Part shown: in pieces, positions 22,909-33,152 of the stretch | Layout of the letters: each line of letters begins with the position of its first letter | Numbering within the stretch: position 1 is the first letter of the stretch | Assembly: GCA_019426215.1 (NCBI GenBank) | Contig: CM033401.1 | Coordinates: 17,737,134-17,801,133, forward strand | Reading direction: 5' to 3' | Length of the DNA stretch: 64,000 nucleotides | Source of the DNA: Buddleja alternifolia | Lineage: Eukaryota > Streptophyta > Magnoliopsida > Lamiales > Scrophulariaceae | The notes under the pieces: generated by a model | Databases searched by the model: none | What the model was told of the DNA's origin: nothing | What the model saw: the letters and a program-made list of their open reading frames with translations, nothing else | Position numbers and translations under genes: made by a program

Positions 22909-25900
22909 CTAAGCGACAGAGGCCTCAAGAGTGGTTAGACGCTGGTCGAAATGTTCTTTCATGACCAGGAGTTGAGCGTGATTAGCGTCTGTGAGAGAGG
23001 TCTCTAGAGCCGTGAACCGGTCTTGTAGATCATTGGTTAAAGCCACATGACTTGCCTGAGTAGCTGTAGATAGTTGCTGTATTTGAGTGAGGCAGTCAGT
23101 GATGGACGGTTGAGCGTCGGGAATTGCAGTGCTGACTCGAGGCTTAAAACGAGATGTGTGTTTGAGAGATTCAATAGGTACTTGATAAGTAGGATCAAAT
23201 ACTGTTCCTCGAAGCTCTGGGGCAGTGTTGGACTCGGTGGATGCAGTAGAGTCGGATTCAGTTGGACTGGGGAAATGAGGCGCTTGAGGTAATTCTAATA
23301 AGCGCTCAGGAGCAGGTAACGTGTCAGCTGGTGCTGCAGTAAATTCTGATTCTATACGGCTAAAGTCCGTAAACCGAAAGTCCAAGCTGGCAAATGGCTC
23401 ATCTGCATATGGATACGTAGCAATCTGTAGAAGTTCATTCAAATGTAGAGTGGGGAGATAAGTACCTTGAATGAACATTCTGATAGGACTATCCAGGGCC
23501 CTGATATACATTGGCCCGAGGATATCCAGCACATGAGTGGGAAAGATTTTGGAGGGCGCTTGGCAGATGGAGAATAAGGCATCTGGGCAATAGTGTTGTG
23601 AGAAGCCAATTAGCCGATCTGTTGGGAGAGTCTTCGGTTTTCGAGAGTCGGGAACGTGGAGCCGGTAATACTCTTCCAAGTATGGGTAGATGGCTGAAGC
23701 AAGCGCTTGAGATCTTTCTAGCAGCGATAAAACAAAATCATAGTGACTGAAGACTTCTTGTCGAATAGACGGAAGAAGTGGATATCCTCTGAAAGGATTG
23801 ATCCGAGAGCCATTCCATTGTCGCAGATTTTCTGTGAAGATTTTGTCGAATAGGGAGACTGGAGGCATAATTGCCATCATGAAAGAAAAGTTGTCTTCAC
23901 AGTGGCTAGGGGTGAAGTTCAGACAGGACAGGGGAGAAGAACCGCTGGTGGACGCTTGATCAGCAAAGCGTAGAGAAGAGTTGGCCAGTTTGTGCAATGC
24001 TTGTCTTAAGCGGTGTTCAGGTTGATGGCGGATCAGAGGCAGCTTCAGAACGGGTCCAAGTCTATGTTGGCGCTGCGTTAGCATGTAGCGTGCAAATTTG
24101 GTCTTTTTATCATGAATCCCTATTCTGAACAGATGGGGAGCACTAACCAAGTCTTCAAATTTATACGTGTCACCCATGTAAGCTTCAGCCCATCTTATCT
24201 CAGTCATACAATACTCAGTTCCTGCATTAAGTATAGCACGAAACCCTTGGTGATGAATATCACAGATGGATTCAAAACGATACCTATCTGGTTGGTAGTT
24301 AGCGTTCCAGACGCAGTCAAAATATGCGTCGGTTTCAAGTTGAATCATCTCGGTCAGGGAAGCTGGACGCTCACCGGCATGTACTCCTTTATTCTTCCAC
24401 AGGAGGAGAGGATTAGCTGAGCGCTTGTTTTCCCTGCTTTTGACCAGTGTTGGAGAGTGAGAATAGCCTTCTCTGTTTAGTAGCCCTTCCGTTGGGTTCA
24501 CAAGCTTATCCTGACGCTCATAGACTCTGATGTTGTAGTCTCTGAGAGCGAAGCCAGTGGGTTTGCTTGTCCCACAGTCCAGATAATAAGCTAAATCAAC
24601 ATCAGCTCTAGGAGTCTTGCCTCCTTGCCGCTGTGCTTGGAGAGTTACAGAAGCCGGGATGTGTTTGGGAGTCTTCCTGAGTTCAAGGGCTGTGTAGTAA
24701 GCTTCATCAGCTGGGGTTGAGGCTGTGTTAAAGAGAGTGTTGCGTACAGCCAGATCAAACTTTATGAGCTTGGCGATATCATTTTCGGCATTGATAAGAC
24801 TTTCTTCATTGTATCCTGCAGGTATGAAGGTCTCTGCGGGCGCTGGAGGCAAATAATCGACTGAGTGATCGATAGTCTTTATGGGATCCAGCTTGAAGAA
24901 ATGTCGATGAATCACAACGTCGTTAGCATCGCTCTGACCTTCTGAGCGTGCCTCTGTTGTACTAGGTAATGCAAGCAATGGTTGAACCCTTGGGATTTCA
25001 GGTTCATCAGGCTCGAGATTTGTAGATTCGATGGTAGCTTCATGTGCGATGGCCACAATGTGGGCCATATCAACATCCAGATGGACATCAACTGGTGGTT
25101 CAAAGGATGATATTGGGACAGTAGCTATGGCTTGATCACTTTGTGTAGCCTCAGAAGAAATGGCAGCAGTTGGACGCTTACGTCTCTTGAAGATACGCTT
25201 CACATTTATACCTTCGGCGGGGAACGCTTGAGTCTGTGGAACTGCAGGTTCTTCAAAGTCAATATTTTTGAGAACCTTTTCCAGATCTTTCCGACTAATG
25301 AGGGGTATAGAATCCTCGTCATCTTCATCGCTTTTGATAGGTTGAGCCTTGGGCTTTCGAGGAGCCCGTTTCTTTGTGACAGTGGGACGCTTCACATTAC
25401 GTTTGGCTGTCTCCTGATCTGGACGCTCAGCCTCCTCATCTGACGCTGCTCGGACAACTGGGCGCTCAGAGAGAGGCTTAGCAGCACCTCCAACTTTGGG
25501 TGGATTGAAGAGATTATTGGTGATTCTTGGCCCATAGAACTTATGCTTGGCCACGGTGACTCTTGCTGAAGAGGTGCACTCTGCTCGAAAAATTAGATCA
25601 CTTAAAACTAGACCATAAGGTCTGTTTGAAGTGCGTAGACTGTCTCTGAACCTGCTGAATATATAGGCGCTCCAGTTGATTTTTATCTTGAGCAGGATGG
25701 CAGTCATCATCTGGAACTGGGTTGGGTTGATTTTGTCGAAGGTTCCCACTCTGCATTCAATGTTTTTACTGCAGAAATCAGCCAAGACTCGATACCCGTT
25801 CACTATATCTTTCTTCTCAAAGTACGGTTTGTATGGAACATCATCGTAAGCGCTAATTTGAGTCCAGACTTCTTGAATTTGTTCTTCAGTGATAGTGTCT

Positions 25901-26238
25901 AAAGTGGCTCTAGCATTAGGTAGAGAGAAATTCTGGGCAATAGAGGCCGCAGAGAGAGTGAACGTCTTTGATTCCTTCTTGGAGACAGGAAACAAACAAG
26001 TGATGGAAGTCTCATCGTCAGATAGTCGAGCATTTCTCCAGAAAAATTCTAGTTCTTCAGGAAACATATACGAGTATTTTGTGAGAAATTTCTGAAGCCC
26101 AGCCTCTGCTACAGAATCCATCATTTCCGTTAAATCAATTTGGGGGTTTTCATAGAGAAACTTCCAATCAACTATAAGGCCTTCAGTGACCTTAACAACA
26201 ACTTCAGTGGTTCCAGCAGTAGCTTTCTTGGGTGCCAT
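22909..26238 (-). CDS. Element C 3' ORF, main part, 1109 aa
   Basis: The longest intact copy of the third SIRE ORF here, starting MAPKKATAG. In order there is a conserved N-terminal globular region (about residues 15-230, with 'FLTKYSYMFPEE' and 'KINWSAYIFSRF') and a Lys/Arg/Pro-rich basic stretch (about 255-300). An acidic, low-complexity middle and a second globular region (about 520-920, with LLLWKNKG and LTQRQHRLGP) follow. The end is Ser/Thr/Pro-rich and leads into a coiled coil of about 60 residues. No signal peptide and no convincing membrane helix were seen. It stops at a TAG where related copies read on. The env-like label used for SIRE third ORFs is family convention only; the basic stretch and coiled coil would equally fit a nucleic-acid or particle partner. 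Confidence 0.8.
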   Translation of the reverse strand: MAPKKATAGTTEVVVKVTEGLIVDWKFLYENPQIDLTEMMDSVAEAGLQKFLTKYSYMFPEELEFFWRNARLSDDETSITCLFPVSKKESKTFTLSAASIAQNFSLPNARATLDTITEEQIQEVWTQISAYDDVPYKPYFEKKDIVNGYRVLADFCSKNIECRVGTFDKINPTQFQMMTAILLKIKINWSAYIFSRFRDSLRTSNRPYGLVLSDLIFRAECTSSARVTVAKHKFYGPRITNNLFNPPKVGGAAKPLSERPVVRAASDEEAERPDQETAKRNVKRPTVTKKRAPRKPKAQPIKSDEDDEDSIPLISRKDLEKVLKNIDFEEPAVPQTQAFPAEGINVKRIFKRRKRPTAAISSEATQSDQAIATVPISSFEPPVDVHLDVDMAHIVAIAHEATIESTNLEPDEPEIPRVQPLLALPSTTEARSEGQSDANDVVIHRHFFKLDPIKTIDHSVDYLPPAPAETFIPAGYNEESLINAENDIAKLIKFDLAVRNTLFNTASTPADEAYYTALELRKTPKHIPASVTLQAQRQGGKTPRADVDLAYYLDCGTSKPTGFALRDYNIRVYERQDKLVNPTEGLLNREGYSHSPTLVKSRENKRSANPLLLWKNKGVHAGERPASLTEMIQLETDAYFDCVWNANYQPDRYRFESICDIHHQGFRAILNAGTEYCMTEIRWAEAYMGDTYKFEDLVSAPHLFRIGIHDKKTKFARYMLTQRQHRLGPVLKLPLIRHQPEHRLRQALHKLANSSLRFADQASTSGSSPLSCLNFTPSHCEDNFSFMMAIMPPVSLFDKIFTENLRQWNGSRINPFRGYPLLPSIRQEVFSHYDFVLSLLERSQALASAIYPYLEEYYRLHVPDSRKPKTLPTDRLIGFSQHYCPDALFSICQAPSKIFPTHVLDILGPMYIRALDSPIRMFIQGTYLPTLHLNELLQIATYPYADEPFASLDFRFTDFSRIESEFTAAPADTLPAPERLLELPQAPHFPSPTESDSTASTESNTAPELRGTVFDPTYQVPIESLKHTSRFKPRVSTAIPDAQPSITDCLTQIQQLSTATQASHVALTNDLQDRFTALETSLTDANHAQLLVMKEHFDQRLTTLEASVA

Positions 26239-27348
26239 TAGTGAGAAGTAGACAAAGATTACGAATGAAAATTTTTGTTTTTGAGAAAGAGAGAGAATTT
26301 TTCTTGCACGAATGTAATAGAGTATAAGAGTGTTTGTGTTCTGCAGAAAGTGTGTTTTTGAGATACTTCAATTTGAATGTTCTTTGTGTTTGAAGTTTGA
26401 GATGTTGACACGTGGAGGAATATAAATCTCAGCCATTAAAATATAACTGTGGACGTGAATTTAGATTAAATAGGCACGGTTTCTTTTAGTAACTTCCACA
26501 TATACTATTTTGAAGTCCGATTAAAAGTTTGAAACAGTGACTTTTGATATACTGAGAGTGATACGTGTGCCCATGAAAAGCGGATACGCTCTTTATGAAA
26601 ACTGTTCGGGAACCATAATTTTGAACAACTATTCAAATACCCGCCAAAAATTTGTTAAAGCGTCCAGACCTATTCAGAATGACGCTTGAAACAATTCAGT
26701 GTTATGTGGACGCTTGAGAATCTTGAGGTTCTCTTTCAAGTAACATTTTGTGCTTTAGCGGTCATTGTAACATATAGAATTATTCCTGTGTATGAGGACA
26801 CAGTTTCCCAGTACTTATCACTATGTCTTGGTAGTAGTGTTTTACTTTTGGTTTAAAATATTCAGCGCTGGTTGTATTCGTCTAAGATACATGGTAATTG
26901 TACTGACGCGTGTACATGTGCTGAACCATCTTTGAAAAACGTGATGAGTACCCATGGGTTTTCTTGAGCGAAGGGTGAGGAATGTCAAGTCAGCATTAAT
27001 TGCATTGATTGACTAATCCACTTTCTCGTTTTAGCGTAGGGTAATGTACGCTTGCTTTTAAAGGGTCTTTTTACTAAGTGCTTTAGCCGGGAATAAAGCT
27101 AAGCATTTAGTTTATTTTGAAAGAAGTGCAGACGCTAAGACAGATTTGTGTAATAAGCGTCAAAAGGATTTAAGTGTATGGTGCTAAGTGCGTATGACCG
27201 ATGCAAGGGAAAACATTTTTGGTCATATTCACTTAAGTATAGTTAGCTCTTTTAAGGTTCCCCCTATGTAGGTTCCCCATAAATTACATAACATACAGTG
27301 AATTCCCCCTAAATTTCATGCCTAACAAAAGTATGATGTTTCGAATGA
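26239..27348 (-). other. Element C spacer between pol and 3' ORF
   Basis: No ORF. On the minus strand, three polypurine motifs (27257-27265, 27271-27278 and 27301-27315, the last reading AATTTAGGGGGAATT) follow the pol stop. The remainder is the AT-rich leader before the 3' ORF at 26238. Confidence 0.7.
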
Positions 27349-30156
27349 TTAAGCATTTAGATCAATCATACCTAGTTCACTTCTTAAAGTGAGAAAACGT
27401 TGTTCGTTAAGCGCTTTGGTGAAGATATCTGCCAGTTGCTTTTCTGTACCAATGAAGTGCATGGAGATATCTTTCTTTTGAACGTGGTCACGTAGAAAGT
27501 GATAGCGAATGTCAATGTGTTTGGTTCTAGAGTGAAGAACTGGATTTTGAGTCATTGCTAAGGCGCTTTGATTGTCACAATGGATAGGAGTTGGATCTAG
27601 GATTATTCCATAATCTCTAAGTTGTTGCCTCATCCAAAGGATCTGTGCACAACAGCTTCCAGTGGCTACATACTCAGCTTCAGCGGTGGAAGTAGCGATG
27701 GACTGTTGCTTCTTACTATGCCATGAAATTAGTCTATCACCTAGAAATTGACATGTTCCACTAGTACTTTTTCTATCTATTTTGCATCCTGCAAAATCTG
27801 CATATGAATAACCAATTAGTTCAAAAGGAGAATCCCTAGGATACCATAAGCCCACACTTTGTGTGCCTTTTAGGTACTTAAAGATCCTTTTAGCAGCAAT
27901 TAAGTGTGATTCTCTAGGATCAGCTTGAAATCGTGCACACATGCATACTGAGAACATAATGTCAGGTCTACTAGCTGTAAGATAAAGAAGTGATCCAATA
28001 ATACCTCTATAGTTAGTGATATCAATTCTCTTTCCATTATCATCTCTATCTAGCTTAAGCGTTTGGCTCATTGGAATTTTTGAAGGTGATGCATTTTCCA
28101 TACCAAATTTCTTGATCATATCTCTAGTATATTTAGTTTGATTTATGAATATGCCATTAGGGAGTTGTTTAACTTGTAATCCTAGGAAGAAAGTTAATTC
28201 ACCCATCATGCTCATTTCAAATTGATCTTGCATCATCTTCGAAAATTTCTCACATAGACGCTTATTGGTAGATCCAAATATAATATCATCAACATAAATT
28301 TGAACTAGGAGAATATCTCCATTATGGGTAATTTTGAATAACGTTGTGTCAACGCTGCCTTTTGAAAAGCCTTTACCTATAAGGAAGATAGAAAGAGTGT
28401 CATACCATGCTCGTGGTGCTTGTTTAAGACCATAGAGTGCCTTGTCCAATTTGTAAACCATGCTTTTCCCATGGTTGTTGATGAATCCTGGTGGTTGCTC
28501 CACATATACTTCTTCTTGGAGTTTACCATTCAGAAATGCACTCTTTACGTCCATTTGATACACTGTAAATTTGTTAAATGCTGCAAACGCTAGAAACATG
28601 CGGATTGCTTCAAGACGGGCAACTGGAGCGTATGTTTCATCAAAGTCGATGCCCTCTTCTTGACAGTATCCCTGAGCTACGAGTCTGGCTTTGTTTCTAA
28701 TCACAATCCCATTCTCATCCATTTTGTTTCTATAGACCCATCTAGTTCCAATGACCCCTTGGTGGGTTGGTCTTGGTACTAGCGTCCATACCTCATTTCT
28801 TTCAAATTGGTTTAGCTCTTCTTGCATGGCTTCTATCCAACTTGTATCGTTAAGCGCTTCATCCACTTTCTTTGGTTCCATTTGAGATAGGAAGCTTGCA
28901 AACATGGCCTCATTTATTGTAGCGGCTCTTGTTCTAACGGGTGCTCCAATATCTCCAATAATTAGTTCTGGTGGATGGTCTCTGAGCCATTTTCTGTCTG
29001 GTTGGAACGGGTTAAGAGATTGATCTAACGTTTGATTAAACTGTGCAGGCGCTTGACCAATTCCTTGCGTAGGCGCTTCAGTGTTTATAGTTTGAGTTTG
29101 CTCTTGATGAACATTCCCTTCATGATCATCAGCGTTTCTTGCAATGTCATCGTTGATGTCTTTACGAGTAGTCTTAGGATTAGGTACAATGATTTCATTA
29201 TCTTCATCAATATCACTATCATCACACAGATTGATTTGTGACGCTTGTTGAGATAAATCTTCAATTCCCGCATCATTAATATTAACCTTACTCGGTTCTT
29301 GGTTAGCATCATCAAACACAACATGAATGGATTCTTCAACCTTCGATTTGACTTTATTTAAGATGCGAAAGCTCTTTCCATTTTTGGCGTAACCTAGAAA
29401 GATTCCTTCATCTGCTTTAGGATCAAATGTCTTTAGGCTTTGGGAACCATTGTTATGAATGAAACATTTTGAACCAAATACATGAAAGTATGAAACATTC
29501 GGCTTATGTCCCTTCCATAACTCATATGGAGTCTTTTCATGTTGCTTGTTGATCATACACCGGTTCTGAGTGTAGCAAGCAGTGTTGATAGCTTCGGCCC
29601 ACAACCTTTGAGGCATCTTAGACTCGGCTAACATAGTCCTAGCGGCTTCTTTAAGCGTTCTGTTCCGTCGTTCAGCAACTCCATTTTGTTGAGGTGTTCT
29701 AGGTGCTGAATACTCATGAAGTATTCCAAAGTCTTTACAAAATTTCTCAACAATATGGTTAATAAATTCAGTTCCTCTATCACTTCTAATTCTTGTCACT
29801 TTTAGATCTTTTGAGTTTTGTAGTTGACGAATTAGAGAGGTGAGCTTGGCACTAGTTTCATCTTTAGATGCTAGAAATTCTACCCATGTATAGCGTGAAA
29901 AATCATCAACTATTACTAGTGAATACTTTTTACCACTAACGCTCATGATTTGAATAGGACCAAACAAATCTAAATGTAGTAATTCAAGTATTCGAGAGGT
30001 CGATAGATGAAGCTTCTTCTTAAAAGATGATTTAACTTGTTTACCCATTTGACAAGCATCACATAAGCGATCTTTATTAAAGGAACCTTTAGGTAATCCC
30101 TCTACGAGATTTAGAGATATTAATTGAGAGATTGTTTTGAAATTGAGGTGATTCAT
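27349..30156 (-). CDS. Element C pol: INT-RT-RNaseH, 935 aa, 5'-truncated
   Basis: Open through three domains. Integrase has the HHCC half (MNHLNFK...CDACQMGK), core residues in [16 protein letters not shown] and GVAERRNR, then the copia C-terminal region. RT spans about residues 420-700, with the tyrosine-rich YVDDI box and '[11 protein letters not shown]'. RNase H spans about 770-935 with STAEAEY and HCDNQSA. The first RNase H motif reads GYSYADF where B has GYSDADF, so a metal-binding Asp appears lost. The frame is open upstream to about 30220, where homology stops at the inversion junction. Protease and gag are absent, so the element could not move by itself. Confidence 0.92.
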   Translation of the reverse strand: MNHLNFKTISQLISLNLVEGLPKGSFNKDRLCDACQMGKQVKSSFKKKLHLSTSRILELLHLDLFGPIQIMSVSGKKYSLVIVDDFSRYTWVEFLASKDETSAKLTSLIRQLQNSKDLKVTRIRSDRGTEFINHIVEKFCKDFGILHEYSAPRTPQQNGVAERRNRTLKEAARTMLAESKMPQRLWAEAINTACYTQNRCMINKQHEKTPYELWKGHKPNVSYFHVFGSKCFIHNNGSQSLKTFDPKADEGIFLGYAKNGKSFRILNKVKSKVEESIHVVFDDANQEPSKVNINDAGIEDLSQQASQINLCDDSDIDEDNEIIVPNPKTTRKDINDDIARNADDHEGNVHQEQTQTINTEAPTQGIGQAPAQFNQTLDQSLNPFQPDRKWLRDHPPELIIGDIGAPVRTRAATINEAMFASFLSQMEPKKVDEALNDTSWIEAMQEELNQFERNEVWTLVPRPTHQGVIGTRWVYRNKMDENGIVIRNKARLVAQGYCQEEGIDFDETYAPVARLEAIRMFLAFAAFNKFTVYQMDVKSAFLNGKLQEEVYVEQPPGFINNHGKSMVYKLDKALYGLKQAPRAWYDTLSIFLIGKGFSKGSVDTTLFKITHNGDILLVQIYVDDIIFGSTNKRLCEKFSKMMQDQFEMSMMGELTFFLGLQVKQLPNGIFINQTKYTRDMIKKFGMENASPSKIPMSQTLKLDRDDNGKRIDITNYRGIIGSLLYLTASRPDIMFSVCMCARFQADPRESHLIAAKRIFKYLKGTQSVGLWYPRDSPFELIGYSYADFAGCKIDRKSTSGTCQFLGDRLISWHSKKQQSIATSTAEAEYVATGSCCAQILWMRQQLRDYGIILDPTPIHCDNQSALAMTQNPVLHSRTKHIDIRYHFLRDHVQKKDISMHFIGTEKQLADIFTKALNEQRFLTLRSELGMIDLNA

Positions 30157-30214
30157 TTTTCTGTGCCATAACCAACCTAATTCGTTTTGATTCTTAGCTA
30201 CGAAACATGTAGGG

Positions 30215-30724
30215 TTGTTAGAAAAGAGAAAATTGTCAACATCTAAAGATCAAGTTCCTCCTCTACCATCCAAGAGTCAACATATTGATACTTCTCTCAC
30301 ACTGAGTACAGAACCAAGGTATCCCTATCCCTCTTGGGTAACTACATCGGTTGAAGCGTCCAATAAGAAAGAAACTCCCAGAGTGCTCTATCCAACTCTT
30401 CCATTGCCTTCAAGAGCACTGCTTGAACAGTTTGACATTCCTCTTCTCAGAGCATCAATTCCAGAACCATCTGATCCAGCAGTATTAGCCTTAGAAAGAA
30501 AAATGTCTGACTTCGACCAAACCTTTAGAATTTGCCTACGATACATAGGCATCAGTCCAGAGGAATGGGATAAACACTTCATTGCCTTTAAGGCACGACA
30601 AGTTCAAGAAAACAAGCACATAATCAGTAAAGATCATGCTGCGATGATGACATTAGAAGATCAGATACCTGAAGCAATCCGTGCTGAAATGACTAAGAGA
30701 TACAAGATCAAGTCACGATCTTGA
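30215..30724 (+). pseudogene. Inverted copy of the 3' ORF tail inside element C
   Basis: From about 30221 this plus-strand stretch matches the minus-strand 3' ORF tail of the same element (22834 down to 22143), ending at the same stop. It begins abruptly in the middle of that ORF, directly after minus-strand integrase sequence, so it is a fragment without its own start. It has one copy of the 187-bp unit that is doubled in the partner and only scattered single-base differences. Confidence 0.88.
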
Positions 30725-31241
30725 TTTTTACTTGTGCTTCTTTCTTTTTAGTTGTAAAATGCCTGTACTATGAAATATATATAAAAAATGCATTTTACAG
30801 CTGAAACATCTCGTTAAAGTTCAAACTAACTTACTAACTTACGCTAACCTTCACTTTAGGTATCTAACGCTTGAACTAAATAAGTATTGCCATCATCAAA
30901 AAGGGGGAAATTGTTAGGAATTTCATATTAGATGTTTTGATGATGACAAATAGGACTTCCTGTTAGACCCCGAAAAGTGTAAAAGCTTTCATAGAATGTT
31001 ATGTATAAGTACCTGAAAGCTTATTTATCTTAGGCTTATAGGATTTATCTTTGCAGAATTTTCCTAAGTGATTTAGTGTCACATACTTAGTGAATTCTAC
31101 AAAGATAAATACTATAAGCCTAAGATAAATAAGCTTTCAGGTACTTATACATAACATTCTATGAAAGCTTTTACACTTTTCGGGGTCTAACAGGAAGTCC
31201 TATTTGTCATCATCAAAACATCTAATATGAAATTCCTAACA
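30725..31241. repeat. Fold-back end of element C: 3' UTR, polypurine tract and LTR palindrome
   Basis: The plus strand continues from the ORF tail through the 3' UTR and polypurine tract (30898-30911) into the first 149 bp of an LTR (30912-31060). A 32-nt loop follows (31061-31092), then the same 149 bp inverted (31093-31241), ending CTAACA. I count about two mismatches between the arms. Confidence 0.9.
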
Positions 31242-31246
31242 AAGAT

Positions 31247-33152
31247 CAAGTCTTGCAAAACTACTAAAGAAATATGGGATAAGTTGGCTACGATTTGTGG
31301 TGGTTCAACTCAAATCAAAGAAAACAAACTTTCCATTGCCAAGAAAAAGTTTAATGGATTTAAGATGCTACCCAATGAAACTTTAGAGCAATTGGATATA
31401 ATATTTACAGCTCTATTTACAGAACTTACATCGTTGGTAATGGATTTACAGAACCGAGAAATGGTGGTTAAAATCTTTAGAAGTTTGCCAAGTAAATTCT
31501 TGATGAAGACAACCGCTATGAGAGAATCAAATATGCAGGATCTCCTAACTCCAGAAGATGCCTTTTCAGAGCTGAAAGCATTTGAGATCGAGTTGAATTC
31601 TGCTAGTGATATTGTAAGTAGTCCAGTGATTGAATCTGGAGCGCTTATTGCATCAATCAAAGGTAAATCAGGTAATAAAGAAAAGAATTCAGATATCAAT
31701 GAGGAAGAGGAGTTGGCTTTGCTGAATAGATTCAGGAAGTTTTTGAGATATGAAAAGAAAGGAAAAGGTTTCAATAATTAAGGACAAAGTTCATATCAAG
31801 CGCCTTTTCCTGTGCAACAACAGTTTCAAGCGCCTCAGTATTCTGTTCCTTCACCCCAAGCGCCTGTTCAATACCAAGCGTCTACTCAAAGTCTCCCAGC
31901 TCCAGTGGTCTCAAAACCACACATTGCAAGGTTAACAAATGAACAAAATATGAAAACTAATCTTTGTTATAATTGCAGGAAACCAGGGCACTACCAAGTA
32001 AATTGCCCTTATCCAAACGTATCCAAGCCCTCCAGGCAGGATTACTTGGATAGAAACCAATTCAGGAGCAACCTTCGTCAACAAGGTTTGCTAGCGGAAT
32101 CAGAACCAGCATCCGCACCTGAAGATTTAGAATCATCAGAAGAAAGTAGTGATGATGATGAGCTATTAGATGACTCAGCGCTCATATGTCTCATGGCCAG
32201 AGATGATGAAGCATCTCCTGAGGTAATCAATGAATTATCAATTCCTCTTTCTTTTGATGAATTACTTGACAAAGTCAAAGAATACTACAATGAATGTCAA
32301 GAAGCTGCCAAAATATATCAAAATGATCTCGCTATTATCTCATCACTCACAAGAGATAAAGTGACGCTCAGAGCAGAGTTGCGAGTTCAGCAACAGTGCA
32401 TTGAGAAGAACCAATCGCTTGAGAATGAAATTATTCAATTAAAAGGCGATCTTGATATAATAGTCAAGAGAGAAGATGATTTGATCGCTAGACTTGCTAA
32501 ATCAGAGCAGCTCATCTCATCATTATCACAAGCTTCTAGACAGTTGGATAATGTGACTGAAGTAACCAGATTATTTGGTGAGAAGACCGGTTTAGGATGC
32601 GATAAACTCGGTAAACAATCCAATCAATCTAAGGTTACGGCAACCAACAATGGAAAGGGTGTAATCTTTGTTGAAAAAGGTTCAAAAGGTCAAACACAAA
32701 ATGAACCAAGTGACAATGGTAAGAGGCCAAATGAGAAAGTCAAAGCTAACTCAGGCAAGGGTAAGGCTAAGGAAAATGATTCACAAAGACGGGTTTATCC
32801 AAACGCTCAAAAGGCTAAAGATAAGACTGACCACTGTGAGTCAAACGCTAAGCATCCAACACCAAAAGTGCAACCCAAGCCAGTGCCAAGGAAATACCAG
32901 CTTCAATATCCAAGACAGTCAAGATCATATTATCGATACTATGATGATTATGATTATGACTATGATTATGACTGTTATTATAATCGAGGATATTATTATA
33001 CACCCAAAAAGCACACACAACACAATGTGAAACCCAAAAAGGCCAATTTTCCTACAATGAAGACGAGGCAAATATGGCTTCCTAAAGTTCTAATTCAAAC
33101 TAACAATGTTACTAATGTTGAAGGACCCAAGCAACAATGGGTACCTAAATAG
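31247..33152 (+). pseudogene. Element B gag, remainder
   Basis: Resumes with KSCKTTKEIWDKL, the UBN2-like capsid region, directly after the AAGAT duplication. A stop near 31779 separates it from the 446-aa C-terminal half (31812-33152). That half has a Gln/Pro-rich linker, one CCHC knuckle (CYNCRKPGHYQVNC), an acidic Ser/Glu/Asp tract, a helical Gln/Glu-rich region and a Tyr/Asp-rich stretch near 32925-33000. It is interrupted by C and has at least one stop, so it is not functional here. Confidence 0.88.

Larger units (their letters stand above)
20217..31241 (-). mobile_element. Element C: rearranged SIRE element nested in B gag
   Basis: An 11.0-kb insertion bounded by family LTR ends (TGTTGGTCCC at the left, CTAACA at the right) and by the duplication AAGAT (20212-20216, 31242-31246). 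Reading the minus strand, the right end has only the first 181 bp of an LTR. An inverted copy of the LTR start and of the 3' ORF tail follows (30221-31060). Then come INT-RT-RNaseH, the 3' ORF, polypurine tract and a full 3' LTR. Most of the 5' LTR, the primer site, gag and protease are missing. Correct ends and duplication show it was integrated in this shape, or rearranged only internally afterwards. Confidence 0.9.

Noticed and set aside
25132..25443. Several 60-110 aa ORFs opposite the 1109-aa ORF of C
   Set aside because: All lie antisense to a well-supported coding region and match nothing recognisable.
22909..26238. Host protein gene of unknown function
   Set aside because: The same ORF occurs in A, B, D and E between pol and the polypurine tract, so it is the third ORF of the retrotransposon, not a host gene.
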